Positions 1 to 13,080 of a DNA stretch of 64,000 bases are shown one piece after another. The translations under genes and the position numbers were made by a program. The DNA is from Serinus canaria (Eukaryota; Chordata; Aves; Passeriformes; Fringillidae). The notes under the pieces are model-generated. The model saw only the letters and a program-made list of their open reading frames with translations. It made no database searches and was not told the DNA's origin. Positions within the stretch are counted from its first letter, which is position 1. Each line of letters begins with the position of its first letter. The stretch lies in assembly GCF_022539315.1 (NCBI RefSeq), contig NC_066335.1, positions 4,369,214 through 4,433,213 of the forward strand, read 5' to 3'.

Positions 1-2128
1 GTCACTCCCAACAGAAAACCCTGACCCGAGAGGATGGTGGGATGTCAGAGCCATCCTTCAGAGGTTTCAGGCAGGACACAGGTCAGTGTGGATCTTGGAT
101 GTGTCTTTGAGGGGAACTCCTGGCAGTCCACTGTTCCCACTTCCCATCTGGCCACTCTTTGATCTCTGCTCTGTGCTCCTGCAAGGTTTCACATGACAGA
201 ATCCTTATGCTGGAAAGGTTTTACAAGTGATGAGTGATGTCCAGCCTCTGGGAAAACCTCTTGTCCTGTTCATGCTTTAAGACAAACAGATACATTTAGC
301 CTCTGTGACTGCAGCTCTTTCACCAGTGCCAAGTTCACTTTAAATAACAAAAAAAAAATGGGCTGCTTAAATGTGCACTCCTTTTTTTTCTGTTTCCTAG
401 AGCTCCTTCTATGGTTTTTGAGAATTCCCAGTCCAAATATCCACCGAAATGACAAGTGCCAATGACCCTTCTTGCAACAAGGGAACAGGGCAGTTGTCCT
501 GCAGAAATTATCAGAGGGAGCCAAACAAATTATGTGTTTGTTGTTGCTGGCAAAACCTGGCAGCCAAACCAGAGGTGTGGCTGGGACCAGGCTCACCTGA
601 TGCTGAGGACTAGGAGCTTTTCAGAGTAACTGGACACAGAGACATTCTTTAGAATCCATTTGGTAACAGAAAAAAAGGATGAAGATGAGACCAAGACTTC
701 ATTATTCCAACCTCTGTCTCTGCCACGCAGGAGAACTGTGCTACATCCATGTCCATCCTGACACTGCCAGCAGCAGGTTGACTTATTTATCTTCATCTTA
801 CAGGGTCAGATTATATTGCTGCATCAGAATTGCTCTGGATTCATATGAATCCAGTTGTGGAAACCTCCATGTGTACCTCCACAACAACTGTTTGCCTGAC
901 ACTGTGAAACCTCAATAAATCTGAAATTGCTGCAGCAACCCTGTGTAAATCTCCCAACTCCAAAGAAGATATAGCAAAAAGGGTCTTACTGGTCATAAAA
1001 AAAGTATTGGTTGTAGAATAAGACAGGGTTGGGCACCAAGAGTGTGCAGTGAAGATTTTAAATCTTGCCAGTCTTGCTCAATTTAAGGAGTTTTTTTCAA
1101 AATTCAGGTTTTGTCCAAATACACATCCCACATATCTGAACCCTGTGAGACTGGAAACCTCGGCCATGAGTCTCATATGACTTTCTTATGAGATTTTCAG
1201 CTTTTCTCCTTTTGCTCTTGGCTTGAAGTACCATGAGAATATTTTCTTATATGGTATTTCCACACTTTTAGCTTCAAATTCTAGGCCTGAAGAACCTTAA
1301 GTGTGAGGTGGATTTCTTATTTAAGCTAAAACTGGGATCATGCGACAGATTTGTGTTCTGTGAGTGCATAAATAAAAGACACAGGAGACAAATCCTCTTT
1401 ACATTGGGGACTTAATACTGAGTGAGAGATAAATAAACAATGATTTCTCATCAACACCACCAAGGTGTTGTTTCAAGACCCCGTCCTCTGATAATGAATC
1501 TTATCTTGAGCCGTTTCCCTTTTCAAGGCAGTGGATCTTCAGCACAGCAGCTGACACAGACAAGAGCAGGGGCTCATGTGCTGTTTCAAGGAGCTGAATT
1601 CTTACTTGGCAGGCTCAGGAGGAGTTATGTCAAGAGCGGCTTATTTCTAATATTGTACAGAGAATTCCTCCCACTATTTCTTCCAGATGCTGGCCGTCTC
1701 ATTTATTTATTTATTTGGATTAGCTGTATTAAAATATAACATGCTTCCAAATGCTTTGCTCCCAAACTCCCAAGGGATGGTCCTTTCTCATGGGGATGGA
1801 CATCCTTAAGCCTTTCAACATGTTTAACTCCCCCTGCTTAGAACAAGGAGAAAATTACTGACTCCAGAGTACCAGGATCTCATAGAAAGCTTTGAGCACT
1901 TGGTCACTTCCTGACTTGAAGGAGTCAGGAAAAACACTGGGCAGGGAGACAGGAAATATCTGTAGTTTTTCCAGTGACTGTGGCACTGATCTGGCTATCA
2001 AGTACCTGAGCAAAGAATTACTGAGCCTTTCAGCAGGTTCCTGATGGACTCAGAAGATGAAAACCAAAAGGATAAATGCAAATGAGTTCTTTGAGCCTTA
2101 TTTGACAAGGACTTACCTAGTTTTGAGT
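1..2128. other. Flank 3' of ADRA1A, no gene recognised
   Basis: No exon, RNA gene or clear repeat was recognised. A short ATTT repeat lies at about 1699-1713. A 9-bp perfect hairpin (TTCCTGACT/AGTCAGGAA, 6-nt loop) lies at 1908-1931. Part may be distal ADRA1A 3' UTR. Confidence 0.4.
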
Positions 2129-2134
2129 TTTATT
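2129..2134 (-). terminator. Candidate ADRA1A polyadenylation signal
   Basis: TTTATT on the plus strand reads AATAAA on the gene strand, about 615 bases past the stop codon. Another AATAAA-type site lies farther on, in the ATTT-repeat around 1700-1712. Which one is used cannot be told from sequence; human ADRA1A also has alternative 3' ends. Confidence 0.35.
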
Positions 2135-2747
2135 ATACCTGCATCAAGGCACATGGATTGCCTGAACATACCAGGCACACATGCAAATTTTCATTTGGTA
2201 TGGTGTGGAAATCAGGGAGGCTGATTGTACAAAAAGGAAAAGTTCTCCTTGGTCTCTGAAGCTTGGTGAAGCGCAGTCACTTGGATCAAGTTTTCCTTGG
2301 CCATGGAGTTGACTGAAATCCACAGGTGAGGTTTGGCTTTATGGGGAAGGGTGGAATCACAAAATGGCTCTGAAGGTGGAGTTGCCAGAGAGTGTCGAGG
2401 CTGAAATCAGCATAGGGTCTTTGTGGTTCTCGCTTTCTCCTCCACGGCCTAAATGAGAGCAGTGGGAACTTTAAAGGAGGAGAATAAAGGGATAAAGCTT
2501 TTAATTGCCAAGGAAACACCTGGCAGATGTTGGACTCTCAGAATAACATCCACTGAAGCCATGCACTATCTTTGAGGGGCTCCATTCATGCTCCCAGCAC
2601 TCACAGACATCCTTCCTCTAAAGATTTGGCCTTGTTTCACCTGTTCATACCTAGATCCTTTCAATGATCATGCCTATTCCTACTTCCCCATAGAAAGAGT
2701 GACATCCCATGAGGTCCCCAAGCTGCCAGCCTGGTACACCCAACTGG

Positions 2748-3256
2748 TTATACATCCTCCCCACTCTCGCTCAGGGAGATCGAGTGGATTTTAATGGTTG
2801 GCACTTTGCAGTTCTCATGGACAAAACTCCCTGAAGTGCCTGCGCAGCAGCATTCCTGCAGGAACCCTTTGCTCTTGGCTTTGGCAGCTGTGCAGTCTTT
2901 GGAAACAGCATTTTTGGTGGGCATGCCTTGCATGGCGAAGATCTCCCACTCGCAGACCCCGTCTGACTTGGAAATCTTGTAGAAGGTTTCTCCTGATCCC
3001 ACAGGGATCCTGACCACCCCTTTGCCACTCTCCATGCTCTGGCCTACAGGATGGTTGAGGTTGAAGCTGGGGGTTTGCTTCATTGCTGGCTGCTTCCTCA
3101 GGAGGCACTGAGCTCTCAGGACGTTATGGAACGCTTTCTTGAACTCTTGACTTGAGCAAGGATAGATGATGGGGTTGATGCAGCTGTTTAAATATCCCAG
3201 CCAAAATGTTATTTTAAAAAGTGTGTCCGGGGGTTTGATTGCAGGAAAGAAAGAGC
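2748..3256 (-). CDS. ADRA1A: Alpha-1A adrenergic receptor, coding exon 2 (TM7 and C-terminal tail)
   Basis: This is the last coding exon of the receptor gene. The acceptor reads TTTTAG at 3262-3257, and the first two bases complete the Gly codon begun in exon 1, so the frame runs from the end of TM6 through a short third extracellular loop into TM7. TM7 contains the signature NPIIY after a GYLNSC stretch, followed by an amphipathic helix 8 (SSQEFKKAF) and cysteines suited to palmitoylation. The tail carries a conserved block (VVRIPVGS, then SDGVCEWE), a CCC cluster and an acidic end in GEDV before TAA (2750-2748). Exons 1 and 2 together give 463 residues, against 466 in human. No frameshift or stop is seen, so the gene looks intact. 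Confidence 0.96.
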
Positions 3257-4814
3257 CTAAAATGGAAAATACACAGAGTGTTAGGGCAGAGGCAGTGAGG
3301 AATTGCAGGTAACCAAAGAAACTAAAACACTGGAAAAAATAAATAGGATTCTGTTCTGTCTTGGAAAAATTATGATTAGAAACACAATTCCTGCAGGAAC
3401 AAGTGTTTCAGGATCTGTGGTGTCATACAATTACATGGATGTTCCATCGGAAACCAAGTCAAGAGAGCTATTTTATAATTACAAGAATTATATTCCCATT
3501 TACAGCTAGAGAGGCAGCCAGAGGGCTGATTCCAGGGATAGAGAAAAATTCCTTCCTCAGGGACTCCTAATTCAAGATTAATTACCCAAATGAAAGCAAT
3601 ATCTTGGAGGTCATCACAAGGGGCTTCAGATGGCAAGAAAAGCCCACCATTTCAGAAGGGTTAGAGAAAAAAGGGATTAGAGTTGACTGTGTTACAGCTA
3701 AAAGTCTTTGAAATTAGGAAGTATTAGGTACTGATATTCCCTGAAACCTGCAGAAAATCTAACCATCCATACCCTGCCACATGGAATGCATCTAAAATTG
3801 GGAGAAATTAAAAGAAATTTCCTTCTCATATCAAGGAACACTGGGGAGGCTCTCATAGGCAGCCATGAGGTGTGCGTATGTATTTTAAAATTTTAATTTT
3901 TTTAAAAAAATATTTTTATTTATATACACACATATTCTGATATATACTTGCAATGTTACCTTCGAAAGATGATTCAAAGAGCAAGAACTTTCTTTACTGC
4001 TTTCTTAGTAAAGAAATTTCTTAGGCATTTCTTTTTCTATAGAATGATGAGTTATCTGCTGATTTAAAATCTTGCAAACATTTTTCCTAATGCCAAATCT
4101 TTGATTTTATTAAAAAAAACCCAAAAATAAAATAAAAAAAACCTCCCAGAAACAAAATTTACTTGTTTTGTAATTTATACTCAAATTTGTAATAAACAAG
4201 ACTTTTAGCACTGACAAATGCTTGTCTTCATGCTTCCCCTGGAAAACCTGTAAGCATGTGGAAAGAAATACTGTGGAAGCTTCAGGCATCAATACATCCA
4301 TCATCCTCTGCAGTTTAACCATATCTGGGAGCAGCTCCTAAGCTTTGCAGGGATTGATCTGTTGCCTTGACCCCTCGTGGCAGAGGAAAAGCTGTTAATG
4401 CTCTCTGAGGATGCCCTGATTGAAATCTGAGAGCTGCTCAACTGCTCCGCCCTTTTTCCTCTGTCTTTGTCAAACAAAGCTGCAGCCCTTCAGCAAATGC
4501 TTTCCAGTGGCCGAACAATTCTTAGGGTGGTTTAGCCTGTGTGGGAATGCATCAAAATCCTGCCTGGGCCAGAGACACTCCTGGTGCAGGGTAATTAAAC
4601 CAGTTCATCCCGCTGAACACGGGATCGGCGGGGTAACGTGGAGCAATCTTGTGGTGGCACCAGCTTCTGCGCCCTGAGCAGAGCCCATGGCCCAGGGACA
4701 CTGCTGTCAGGGAGGGAACAGGACACGGGACAGGGTGAGAAGCCTTGCAGGAGCTTCTGACCTCGGACCAGGTGGTGTGTGTGTGCTACAGCAGCAGAGA
4801 AGTGACAACAAGTC

Positions 4815-5145
4815 AGGATCATCGCAGTTTGGTTTGGGTTGGGAGGGGCCTTAAAACCCATCCAGTGCCACCCCCTGCCATGGGTAGGGACACTGTCCAC
4901 TACCCCAGGGTGCTCCAAGTCCCGTCCAGCCTGGCCTTGGACACTTCCAGCGATCCAGGGGCAGCCACAGCTGCTCTAGGAATTCTATCCCAGCCCCTCT
5001 CCACCCTCACAGAGAAATTCCTTCCCAATACCCCCTCCATTCCTCCCCTCTGTCAGTTTGGAGCCATTCCCCCTTGCCCTGTCCCTCCAGGACTTGTCCC
5101 AAGTCCCTCTCCAGCTCTCTTGGAGCCTCTTTGGGGGCACTAAGC
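4815..5145 (-). mobile_element. CR1 LINE fragment (3' end)
   Basis: On the plus strand this reads as the reverse complement of a CR1 tail: GGTTTGGGTTGGGAGGGGCC, then a CTGCCATGGGTAGGGACACT block, TGGCCTTGGACACTTCCAG and CCCTCTCCAGCTCTCTTGG. This is the usual order for 5'-truncated avian CR1 copies. It lies in the ADRA1A intron, in the same orientation as the gene. Confidence 0.9.
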
Positions 5146-5982
5146 CTTTCCTAAATCTGTCACTTCCCCAGGCAGTGCAGAACATGCCACAGGAGCTCTG
5201 TCTCTGTCCTGGGGCAGCTGAACCTCTGATTGCAACCTCAGCTATAACCTGGGCACCAAGCATGGGTCTCACTGCCTCTGTGGTAGCTTCTGGTTGCTCC
5301 AAGCTGGCCCAGGTAGAGCAGTTTCATTATTACTTTCAATATCAAACAGATTTTAAGACCAAAAAGATTTTGCTAAAGAAAACAAATGCAGTTTTGCAGT
5401 GAAGCACAAGCAAGCACACATGTCCACAACCTAAATTTTTTCTCAGCAAAATAATGCTTCTCTCCTTTAGTAAAAAACAGCTAAATAACATTCTCAAAGA
5501 ACTTTCTGGCTGAAGTCATTGGCAGATGAAAAATAACGAAAAGCTTCTAAATGCCCAAATCATGCTCAATTTTTTGGTTTGTTTCCTCATTTAAATGCTG
5601 TGTATCTGCTGCTTTCCTATTTTGTGGTGTGAGAAAAGGTGAACGAAATCCCAGTTTATGGAATCAGTGTGAGGCCAAGTGTAAAAATGGGTAAATAATA
5701 ACAATTCCTGTTTGCTGCAACTTCTTGCTCTCTCCAGATGGAATGCAAGGGCTGTGCCAAAGTCTGATAAAAATAGAAAACAGCCAGTGTCAGAGTCTGT
5801 CCCTTGCTCTTTTTGTGGGGTGGGATCTGCATGTTAATTTATTAATGTAGCCTTTTTTGGTTCATCAGTGGAGACACTCGTTGCTGCCTTGGAATAACAC
5901 ACAGTGAAAGAAAATGAAGGAGCTTTAACAGCACAGAGACTTTGCTATCTACAGATCCCACTGCACACTGGCTTTCAGATAA

Positions 5983-6285
5983 TCATGGAACTGTTTGGAT
6001 TGGAAGGGAAATGGAAGATCATCTAATTCCAGCCCTCTGCCATGGGCAGGGACATCTTCCACTATTCCAGGGTGCTCCAACCTGCCCATGGACACTTCCA
6101 GGGATGCAGCAGCCACAGCTTCTGTGGGAAATCCATCCCAGTCCCTCACCACCCTCACAGGGAGGAATTTCTTCCCACTAATCCAAGTGTACCCTCCTTC
6201 ACCCCAAAGCCATGCACTGTGTTATCAGTGCATGCCCTGGTAAAAACTCTCCCTCCAGCCTCCCTCTAGGGTGTGTTTGACACTC
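5983..6285 (-). mobile_element. CR1 LINE fragment (3' end), diverged
   Basis: GTTTGGATTGGAAGGG, CTGCCATGGGCAGGGACATC and CACTTCCAGGGATG appear in CR1 order, then decay to more diverged sequence past about 6190. Intronic, same orientation as ADRA1A. Confidence 0.85.
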
Positions 6286-7720
6286 AGGGGCCACCAAAAT
6301 CTCTGTCCTTCTATTGCAGCCACACAGTTACCTCTGTAGCTCAGAAATATTCCCTAACCTTTCCTGTTGGCTACCTGAGTAGCTAGGAAAAGGGGAAAAA
6401 TATCTTATTTTCCAAATCCTTGAGGAGTGGTGTTCCTCCCCACAGAATCCTAAGAATGTGTCCCTTTCTTGCAAACCTTTAATATTCACTGATGTTGTGA
6501 TCAATCTCAGTGGCTGATGGATCTGGTAATGAGCAGGAGGCATTTTCAAACCTGGTGACAAAGTAGTTTGTTCAGTGCTGAGCTCTCAGAATGGACAGCT
6601 CAGGTCAGATGAACTCAAAGGAGAAATAAAACAAAGATTTTGTGGGATTTTTTTTAAACAATGACCATAATTAATCATGAGATTAAACAAGCATGTTGAA
6701 TTATGTCTTTTTAGGGTGTATGGTACACATGCTGTACAAAGCAGTGAGCACAGGGAAAGCAGGTGGAGCTGGGATGAACATTTCCATTAAATCCTTGACC
6801 ATTTGGTGACTGCCAGTTCATGTCAGTTAAAGTTTGGACACCCGGACACCATCAGCCAGGGCTGAGAAAGAAGAATTTTTGCACCTAATTCTCAGAGCAA
6901 ATTTTTCTAGTCCTCTCACTCCAGACCAGTTGGAATCACAGATGCCATTCAGGTGTCCTCTAGGAGAGCTGGAGAGTAAACAGCAGCTAATATATTATGT
7001 TTTCACCCTTGAAATTAATTCTCTGTGCTATTCACTGGTCTTAATATCTTCCTTTGCATACTGTCAGGAATTAGGTCGTAAGTAGCAGCAAACCTGATTA
7101 AAGTTTAAAGGCTTCACCTTATGCTGTCCCCCTGCAGTCTGTGCTGGAGGAACAGTAAGGAAACTTTCAAGGGGTCTTTTAAAGCATTTTGAATCATGGA
7201 TTGAGTAAATGACTCTGCAATTCTGGCTTTGTTTTCAAAATGTTGAGGAGACTCAAGTGTCAGTAGCACAATACAATTGCTTCTTGTAAAAGTAAATAAA
7301 ATAAAATGTACTATGAGCCTCCCGAGATCTTTTGCCATTAAGTATTTCATCACTCATCCCTGGAAGTGTCAGGATTGCATTTTGTTCCCACATCTTTTAT
7401 CTTCCAGTTTTTCAGCTGGAAATTTCTTCAGCTCTGAGAAGTAAGTTTGCCACATCCCTCCTGTGAGTAAGTGCTAATTCATTCTCAAAACTATTATTTG
7501 ACTTTGTCATTTGTCATAAGAGCTGCCTGATTATGGGTTGTTTAAAAACCAGCCCTGATGTCATGCATCATTTCACTGATGGACAGCAGAGTGGGTTTTG
7601 GAACCTGCCAGACTGTAATAACATGTGTTATTTACTCTGCATCATTGCTGCCAGCACCATAGGAATCAGATCCCGTATATTTGTGTGACCCATCAACCCT
7701 TTTTGGTGTTGAAAACGATC

Positions 7721-7797
7721 TCAGCTACAAACCCATCTGTGCTACAAATCCATCTCAGCTATAAATCCATCTCTACTACAAATCCATCTCTGCTACT
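7721..7797. repeat. 17-bp tandem repeat, about 4.5 copies
   Basis: Units begin at 7721, 7738, 7755 and 7772, with a partial at 7789. The shared core is CTACAAATCCATCTC with a few substitutions. It lies in the ADRA1A intron. Confidence 0.85.
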
Positions 7798-7946
7798 GAA
7801 TCTTGCAGCTCTGTTTAGGTTTGCTGCTTTTTTCCCCTCTTTTTATTTTGTGTAGCTTAAATATGGTGACTGAGACATAGCACAGAGGTCAGGTGGGGAT
7901 GATACTGCTTCAGTGCATGGGGGAGGTCAGGGTTGTGTCCATAGAG

Positions 7947-8250
7947 AATCCCAGAATGGTTTGGGTTGGAAAGAACCTTAACTATCCAGTGTCATTCCCT
8001 GCCATGGGCAGGGACACTTTCCACTATCCCAGGGTGCTCCAAGCCCTGTCCAACCTGGCCTTGGGCACTGTCAGGGATCTGGGGCAGCCACAGCTTCTTT
8101 GGGAATTCCCTCCCAGACCCTCACCACCTCCCAGGGAACCATCTGATATCCCATCTAACCCTACCCTCTGGTATCGGGAAGCCATTTCCGCTTATTTTGT
8201 AATTCCCTTGTCCCAAGTCCCTCTCCAGCTCTTGAAGCCCCTTTGCGCTG
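7947..8250 (-). mobile_element. CR1 LINE fragment (3' end)
   Basis: AATCCCAGAATGGTTTGGG, CTGCCATGGGCAGGGACACT, CTCCAAGCCCTGTCCAACCT and CCCTCTCCAGCTCTTGAAG appear in order as the complement of a CR1 tail. Intronic, same orientation as ADRA1A. Confidence 0.9.
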
Positions 8251-8607
8251 GGAACAGGAAGAGTGCTCTGGTTACAGGGAAACAAAGCTCAAAACTCAGG
8301 TCCTGGGATCTGCCTTGAAGCAGTCATTCCAGAGGGCATCATGTCTTCCAGAGCCATAAAGACCCAGAGGATGAAGCACAGAGGAGTAATGATATTCCAA
8401 AGGGAATTAACTGTGTACCACGGCCTCCCTAATCTCTCATGGCTCTACAAACATTGATAAATATGCTGCATTTTGTATTCCCAAGCCCAGTGTTAGCTCT
8501 AAACTTTATTACCTAAGTGTTCTGTACTGCATCTCAGGCTATGATTCAATCCACCCTCTGGAAGGTGTACTTATAAAAATAAGTATATCTAAGTATATAT
8601 AAGATAT

Positions 8608-8647
<40 letters not shown>

Positions 8648-8648
8648 G
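8608..8648. repeat. Compound (CA)n(TA)n microsatellite
   Basis: About 11 CA dinucleotides run directly into about 9 TA dinucleotides. Confidence 0.95.
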
Positions 8649-11600
8649 TTGCTGCAGAGATTGAAAGCTGCCCCTTGTACACACGTGACCTCTCCTATAT
8701 GCTCTTATTGTTCCCTCATGGGAAGTATTTTTTAATGGAACAAAAAGTGGTGTCAAGGAACCGTTGTACAGTAGGAAATGATCCAATTAACACAACCAGT
8801 ACAGAAAAAAAGTGGTGATGTGAGGAAGTCTTGCACTTTTCAGCTGTGCCTCCCCAGGGCCTAGAATATGGTGGCTACTCCTGAAGGAAAATGAGAGGGA
8901 CTTTGTGCTTGGCTATTGCTGATGTATAATAAATAGACATAGAAGGAGGAGCGAGTTGGTTTTCCCTCCCAAAGCCCAGAATTCAGCTCTCTGCGGCACC
9001 ATGAGGGTGTCTGGGCACAGGTGAGAGGTGAAAAGGTCAGGCAGCAGGAATGGGTCAGTCTGGGAACACTGCTCTGACGATTTGGATTATTTCAGACCTA
9101 ATTTATGCTCTGTTTCATATTGTACCCACTTAGGATGGATGATATTTCTGGGAAATGTCTCAGCAAGCAACTATTTCCAGATTTGCTGTGGGCAGCTGCA
9201 GATTTAGAAAGCTGATAAAAAACCATGGGAAGGTAAACTGAGGTTTTGTTACCCATATGAACCCAAACAATCATATTGTTTCACAAATCAATGTAATTGT
9301 CACTCCAATTCCAGTTCCCAAGCTCTTACTGCAGTGGAATGGGTCTGGATCCCATTGTTGACATTTTGGAGATATTTGATATTTGCCCTGAAGCCCTCAC
9401 TCTTGAAGTCATTAACTTAAAATAAAACAATAATTTTCCTTTAAAAATTAAAAAAAAAAAAAAACAACCAGAGAATAGTTTGAGAATCTGAGTCAGTCTC
9501 AGGCTGCCTCATGAGTTTTTTGTCTGTCATGATTTTGGAATCCTTGGAGTCAGAAGCAAGAAATTATCTCCTTCAGCAAGAGCCAAGTACCTCTCCCATT
9601 ATCCAAATTGTAGACAAATCCTGACAGTTGCTCAGTGGGGTGGGAGCATCACTCACCACAGCCTTTCCATCACTCCTCAACCCTGAATTGTGCTGTGGCA
9701 TTTGAGAGCAAGTGGAAAATGACACTCCTGCTTCCTTCACTCTGGGGACTTGAAGGTGGTGGCTGCATGAGGAGGGAAATTCTGAGACAAGGATGAGGCT
9801 CCTGTGAAAGGTGACACACACAGGAGAGCCATGGGAGTGGCTCTCAAAACAGAGCAGAGCTGATCGATCTTCCCTCCATTGTTTTTAGTATAAATGGGTT
9901 TTAATATTGATTCCTCCCCTCCTTTGTTTTCAGTCACTGGGACACATTTCAGGATTTGGGAATGGTGGAGAAATGTTAGCCCAGGGATGTCCATGGGATC
10001 TTTGTCATTAGCTGAAATATTGACCCAGACCAACAGTGCCTTTCCAGTCTGTGATTATGAAAAATGCCCCTTGTGAACAGCAAAAAACCCAAAAAACCCC
10101 TTGCCATGGAAATATCTTGTCTGTTTATCTTTCTGGCTGAAATTCTCCCCATTCAATGATTTAACTCACACACACTCTTGCGCTCTGTGACTCAAGGAGT
10201 GCAAGCATTCTTCCTCTCCCTGACCTGGGATCCAGAGAAAAAGCTGGGGCTTTATTCTGAGGGTTTTCTTCCACTTTTATATCTTTTTTTTCTCTCTAAC
10301 TGAGAGAACACAGAAATATTAATGTGGGGAGTCTGTGTTGATGTGTGTTGCTACTCTGAGCCTTGTGACCCTCTGAGAGGTCATGTTGTGTCAACAGCAG
10401 AGACGGAAAAATGCACTTTATTTTTCTGGTTTATGTCTAATGAAATGAGAGTGGTCCTCTTTGACTCTGTTAAAAAAAAATACCACAAAATAGTAAATAG
10501 AAACCATCTGCAGACTGGATTAGAGGATTCCCTTGACAGTGTTTGTGTCAGTTCACAAGACTAATTTACTTCTAGACCACAAACACAGACACCCTCCAGC
10601 AGATCCTCTTTTTTGCTTTCTTAATCACAAGAATGATTGACAAATGCTAAAACTCTTCCTCTCCCTTGCACAGTTTCAGATTTTTTCCCCTGTGGCCTCC
10701 TAGCTCAGACTCTCCCTTTTTATTTCTTCCAGCTTTGGAAAGCAACACCTGCAAGTTGATGCACAGAAAATAGACCACAAGCAAAGCTCTGAGAACTTGT
10801 TCTCTTCTGAGAATTTGTTAAGATAAATCATTAGTCCCAGGCCAGGACCGTTTTTGCAACACCTCCAACCCTTTTTTCCATCCATTCTGTGCATGTTTCC
10901 CTTCAGAACAACCTCCAAGCACTGTCTTTTATCTTGCTGAAAGAAAACCTTTTGAAGAATTCCCAGAACAACATATAAATGTCTTCCAGTTACAGGACAA
11001 GGTCTGTTCTATCACTTGTAACATGAAAAGTTTCCATCACTGGGAGCTTTCACTGATTTCTAGTCTCTTCCAGCTCTGAGTCTTTCTACCTCTGTCCATC
11101 TATCTACATATATCCTATATCCCTTTCTAGAAATTTCAAGAGAAGAACAAAAAGCCAAAAATGCCGCTTGTAATTAGGCATGCCAGAGCCCAACAAGCCC
11201 TGATTGCCCAGATGGAGCTGCATCTGAGCCTCTCCCCACAAACCCCCTGCCCCTCGGCCCAGGAGCTGCAGATAAGCTCAGGTTTTTCTCCATAACCCTC
11301 TCTAAGAGATGCAGACAGGCTCAAAGCTGCTTTTTCCTGTCTCTGTTTTGTTATTTTGTGTTTGTCTGGTGGTCACTGAACTGTTAATTGAAGCTGTCAC
11401 TGATGTCAGCTCTGCTTGGTTCTGCTCACAGGAATGAAAACCTGACTTCTACCAGTGGAAACCAAAGCTCTGACAACCTTGTGTGTTACAGAAGTTTTGA
11501 AAAGCAAATCTTGGCCTCACTTATTTTCCTACAACAGGATTATAATTTCCTGGTTTTTTCCACAAACTTCAAGCCAAGTGAGAAGAAGGTGTGTTGGATT

Positions 11601-12106
11601 ATTGGGCTGAAGGATTTTGCACAGAACCTTTGGAATGAAACTTAATCCAAGATACTAAGAGAAAAAAACATTCCTTACACAGACTGCAACTGGTACCTTT
11701 ACTCTCCAGTTTCAATTCAAATAATTTCTTATGGCAGGGATACTCCAATTGTTTCTCCGGTTATTTTCAGCAACATCAGCCAACATGAATATTGCGTTTT
11801 TCTTGATATCTTTCCATCCCTCTTGCCCTTCCCATACCTACACCTCAAAGGCTTCCACCCTGCTTTATGATGCTCTCCGTAAAACTAATGTTTCTTGCTT
11901 GGAAGGAGTTCTTGGCTGGTAGGGTGGATATTAATAGATGTGGAAATCTTGAAGGTGCTGTAGATTACAATGAAATTAATCTAGGTTTAGGGAAGTTTTG
12001 ATGAATGGAATGATGAGCACAGTTGTCTGAAGAAGTTTCTTTAGCAGTTTAAGAATATCTGTCTTGTGGGTGACCTGCATTGGGAATGGTCTGGCTGATG
12101 AAATCA

Positions 12107-12245
12107 TGGAATTATAGGCATTTAGGTTGGAAAAGATATCTTGGATCATTGAGTCCAGCGGTCCAAGTCCACCTATAAATTATGTCCCGGCACAGCACCT
12201 CCACATCAGCCAAATCCCTCCAGAATTGGTTGATGGGACCATGTT
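12107..12245 (-). mobile_element. Probable CR1 fragment, old
   Basis: Reads ATCATGGAATTATAGG, AGGTTGGAAAAGA and GGATCATTGAGTCCA, matching the complement of the tail of an older CR1 subfamily, then diverges. Intronic. Confidence 0.65.
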
Positions 12246-13062
12246 TTGGTCTGTTTTGGTCCCATGGCCACAAAGCTGCAGAGCTGGTCAGGTTCTGATT
12301 GCCCAGCTGTGTATGCTATGAGCCTCCATCAGGGTTTCAACAGGGAGGATTTTATACATCTGCTGGAAAGTCAGATCCTGACAGGACCCCAAGACGCTGT
12401 CAGGATCACTTCCCTATCCCAACTGGGCCTGGGTAAAGGACAGACCTGAAAGTGGTTCTTATCTTTTGGAAAGTGCCCTGCCTCAAAATGAGTCCTTGGC
12501 TTTTTTGAGGACCTTTTTAGTGCCACTCATCTATTTAATATTTTTTTTTGTCCTTAAACAAAAGCAGCAAAGAGGTTTTGAAAGCCCTATAATATATGCT
12601 TTAAAAAGACCCTGTAACCTCCCCAAAAAAGAGAAAAAAAACCCTCCAGAGTTTCATTACAAGGGATCAAAGGAGGATACAAAGCTGGAACCCAGAAGAT
12701 TTGTTAAATGCAAAGAAAATTAATTAACAGCAGTTCTGTGTGGACAATCACATTTGCAGATGAAAAGTGTATTTAATGCATTCTCTCAAACCCTTTTTGA
12801 GTATGTTTCAGTCATCTTGGCAAGCAGCATTTCATCGTGCTGACATCCTGGCCAGCATGAGCAAGGCCCTTGAGGGCTTCTCCTTAGGAAAGAGTTCCAA
12901 TCCAGCACTTCCCAGTATTGATCAAGAGGAAAAAATTCCGAATTTTTGGGTTTTTTCACATTAACAACAGGTTTTTGTGTGTCTTGATAAATCTTGGTAA
13001 AGCCCAGTAGGGGTTAATTGAAAAAGAACAGTTGTTTATTAAAATTTGAAAAAACAGAATTT

Positions 13063-13080
13063 AAAAAAAAAAAAAAAAAA
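13063..13080. repeat. Poly-A tract in the ADRA1A intron
   Basis: A run of 18 A. Another A run (about 15) lies at about 9450-9464. Confidence 0.95.

Noticed and set aside
4745..5402. Pro/Ser-rich open frames of 105-132 residues on both strands
   Set aside because: They lie on a CR1 3'-end fragment. The same kind of frame recurs at the other CR1 copies (for example 7893-8318 and 22800-23219).
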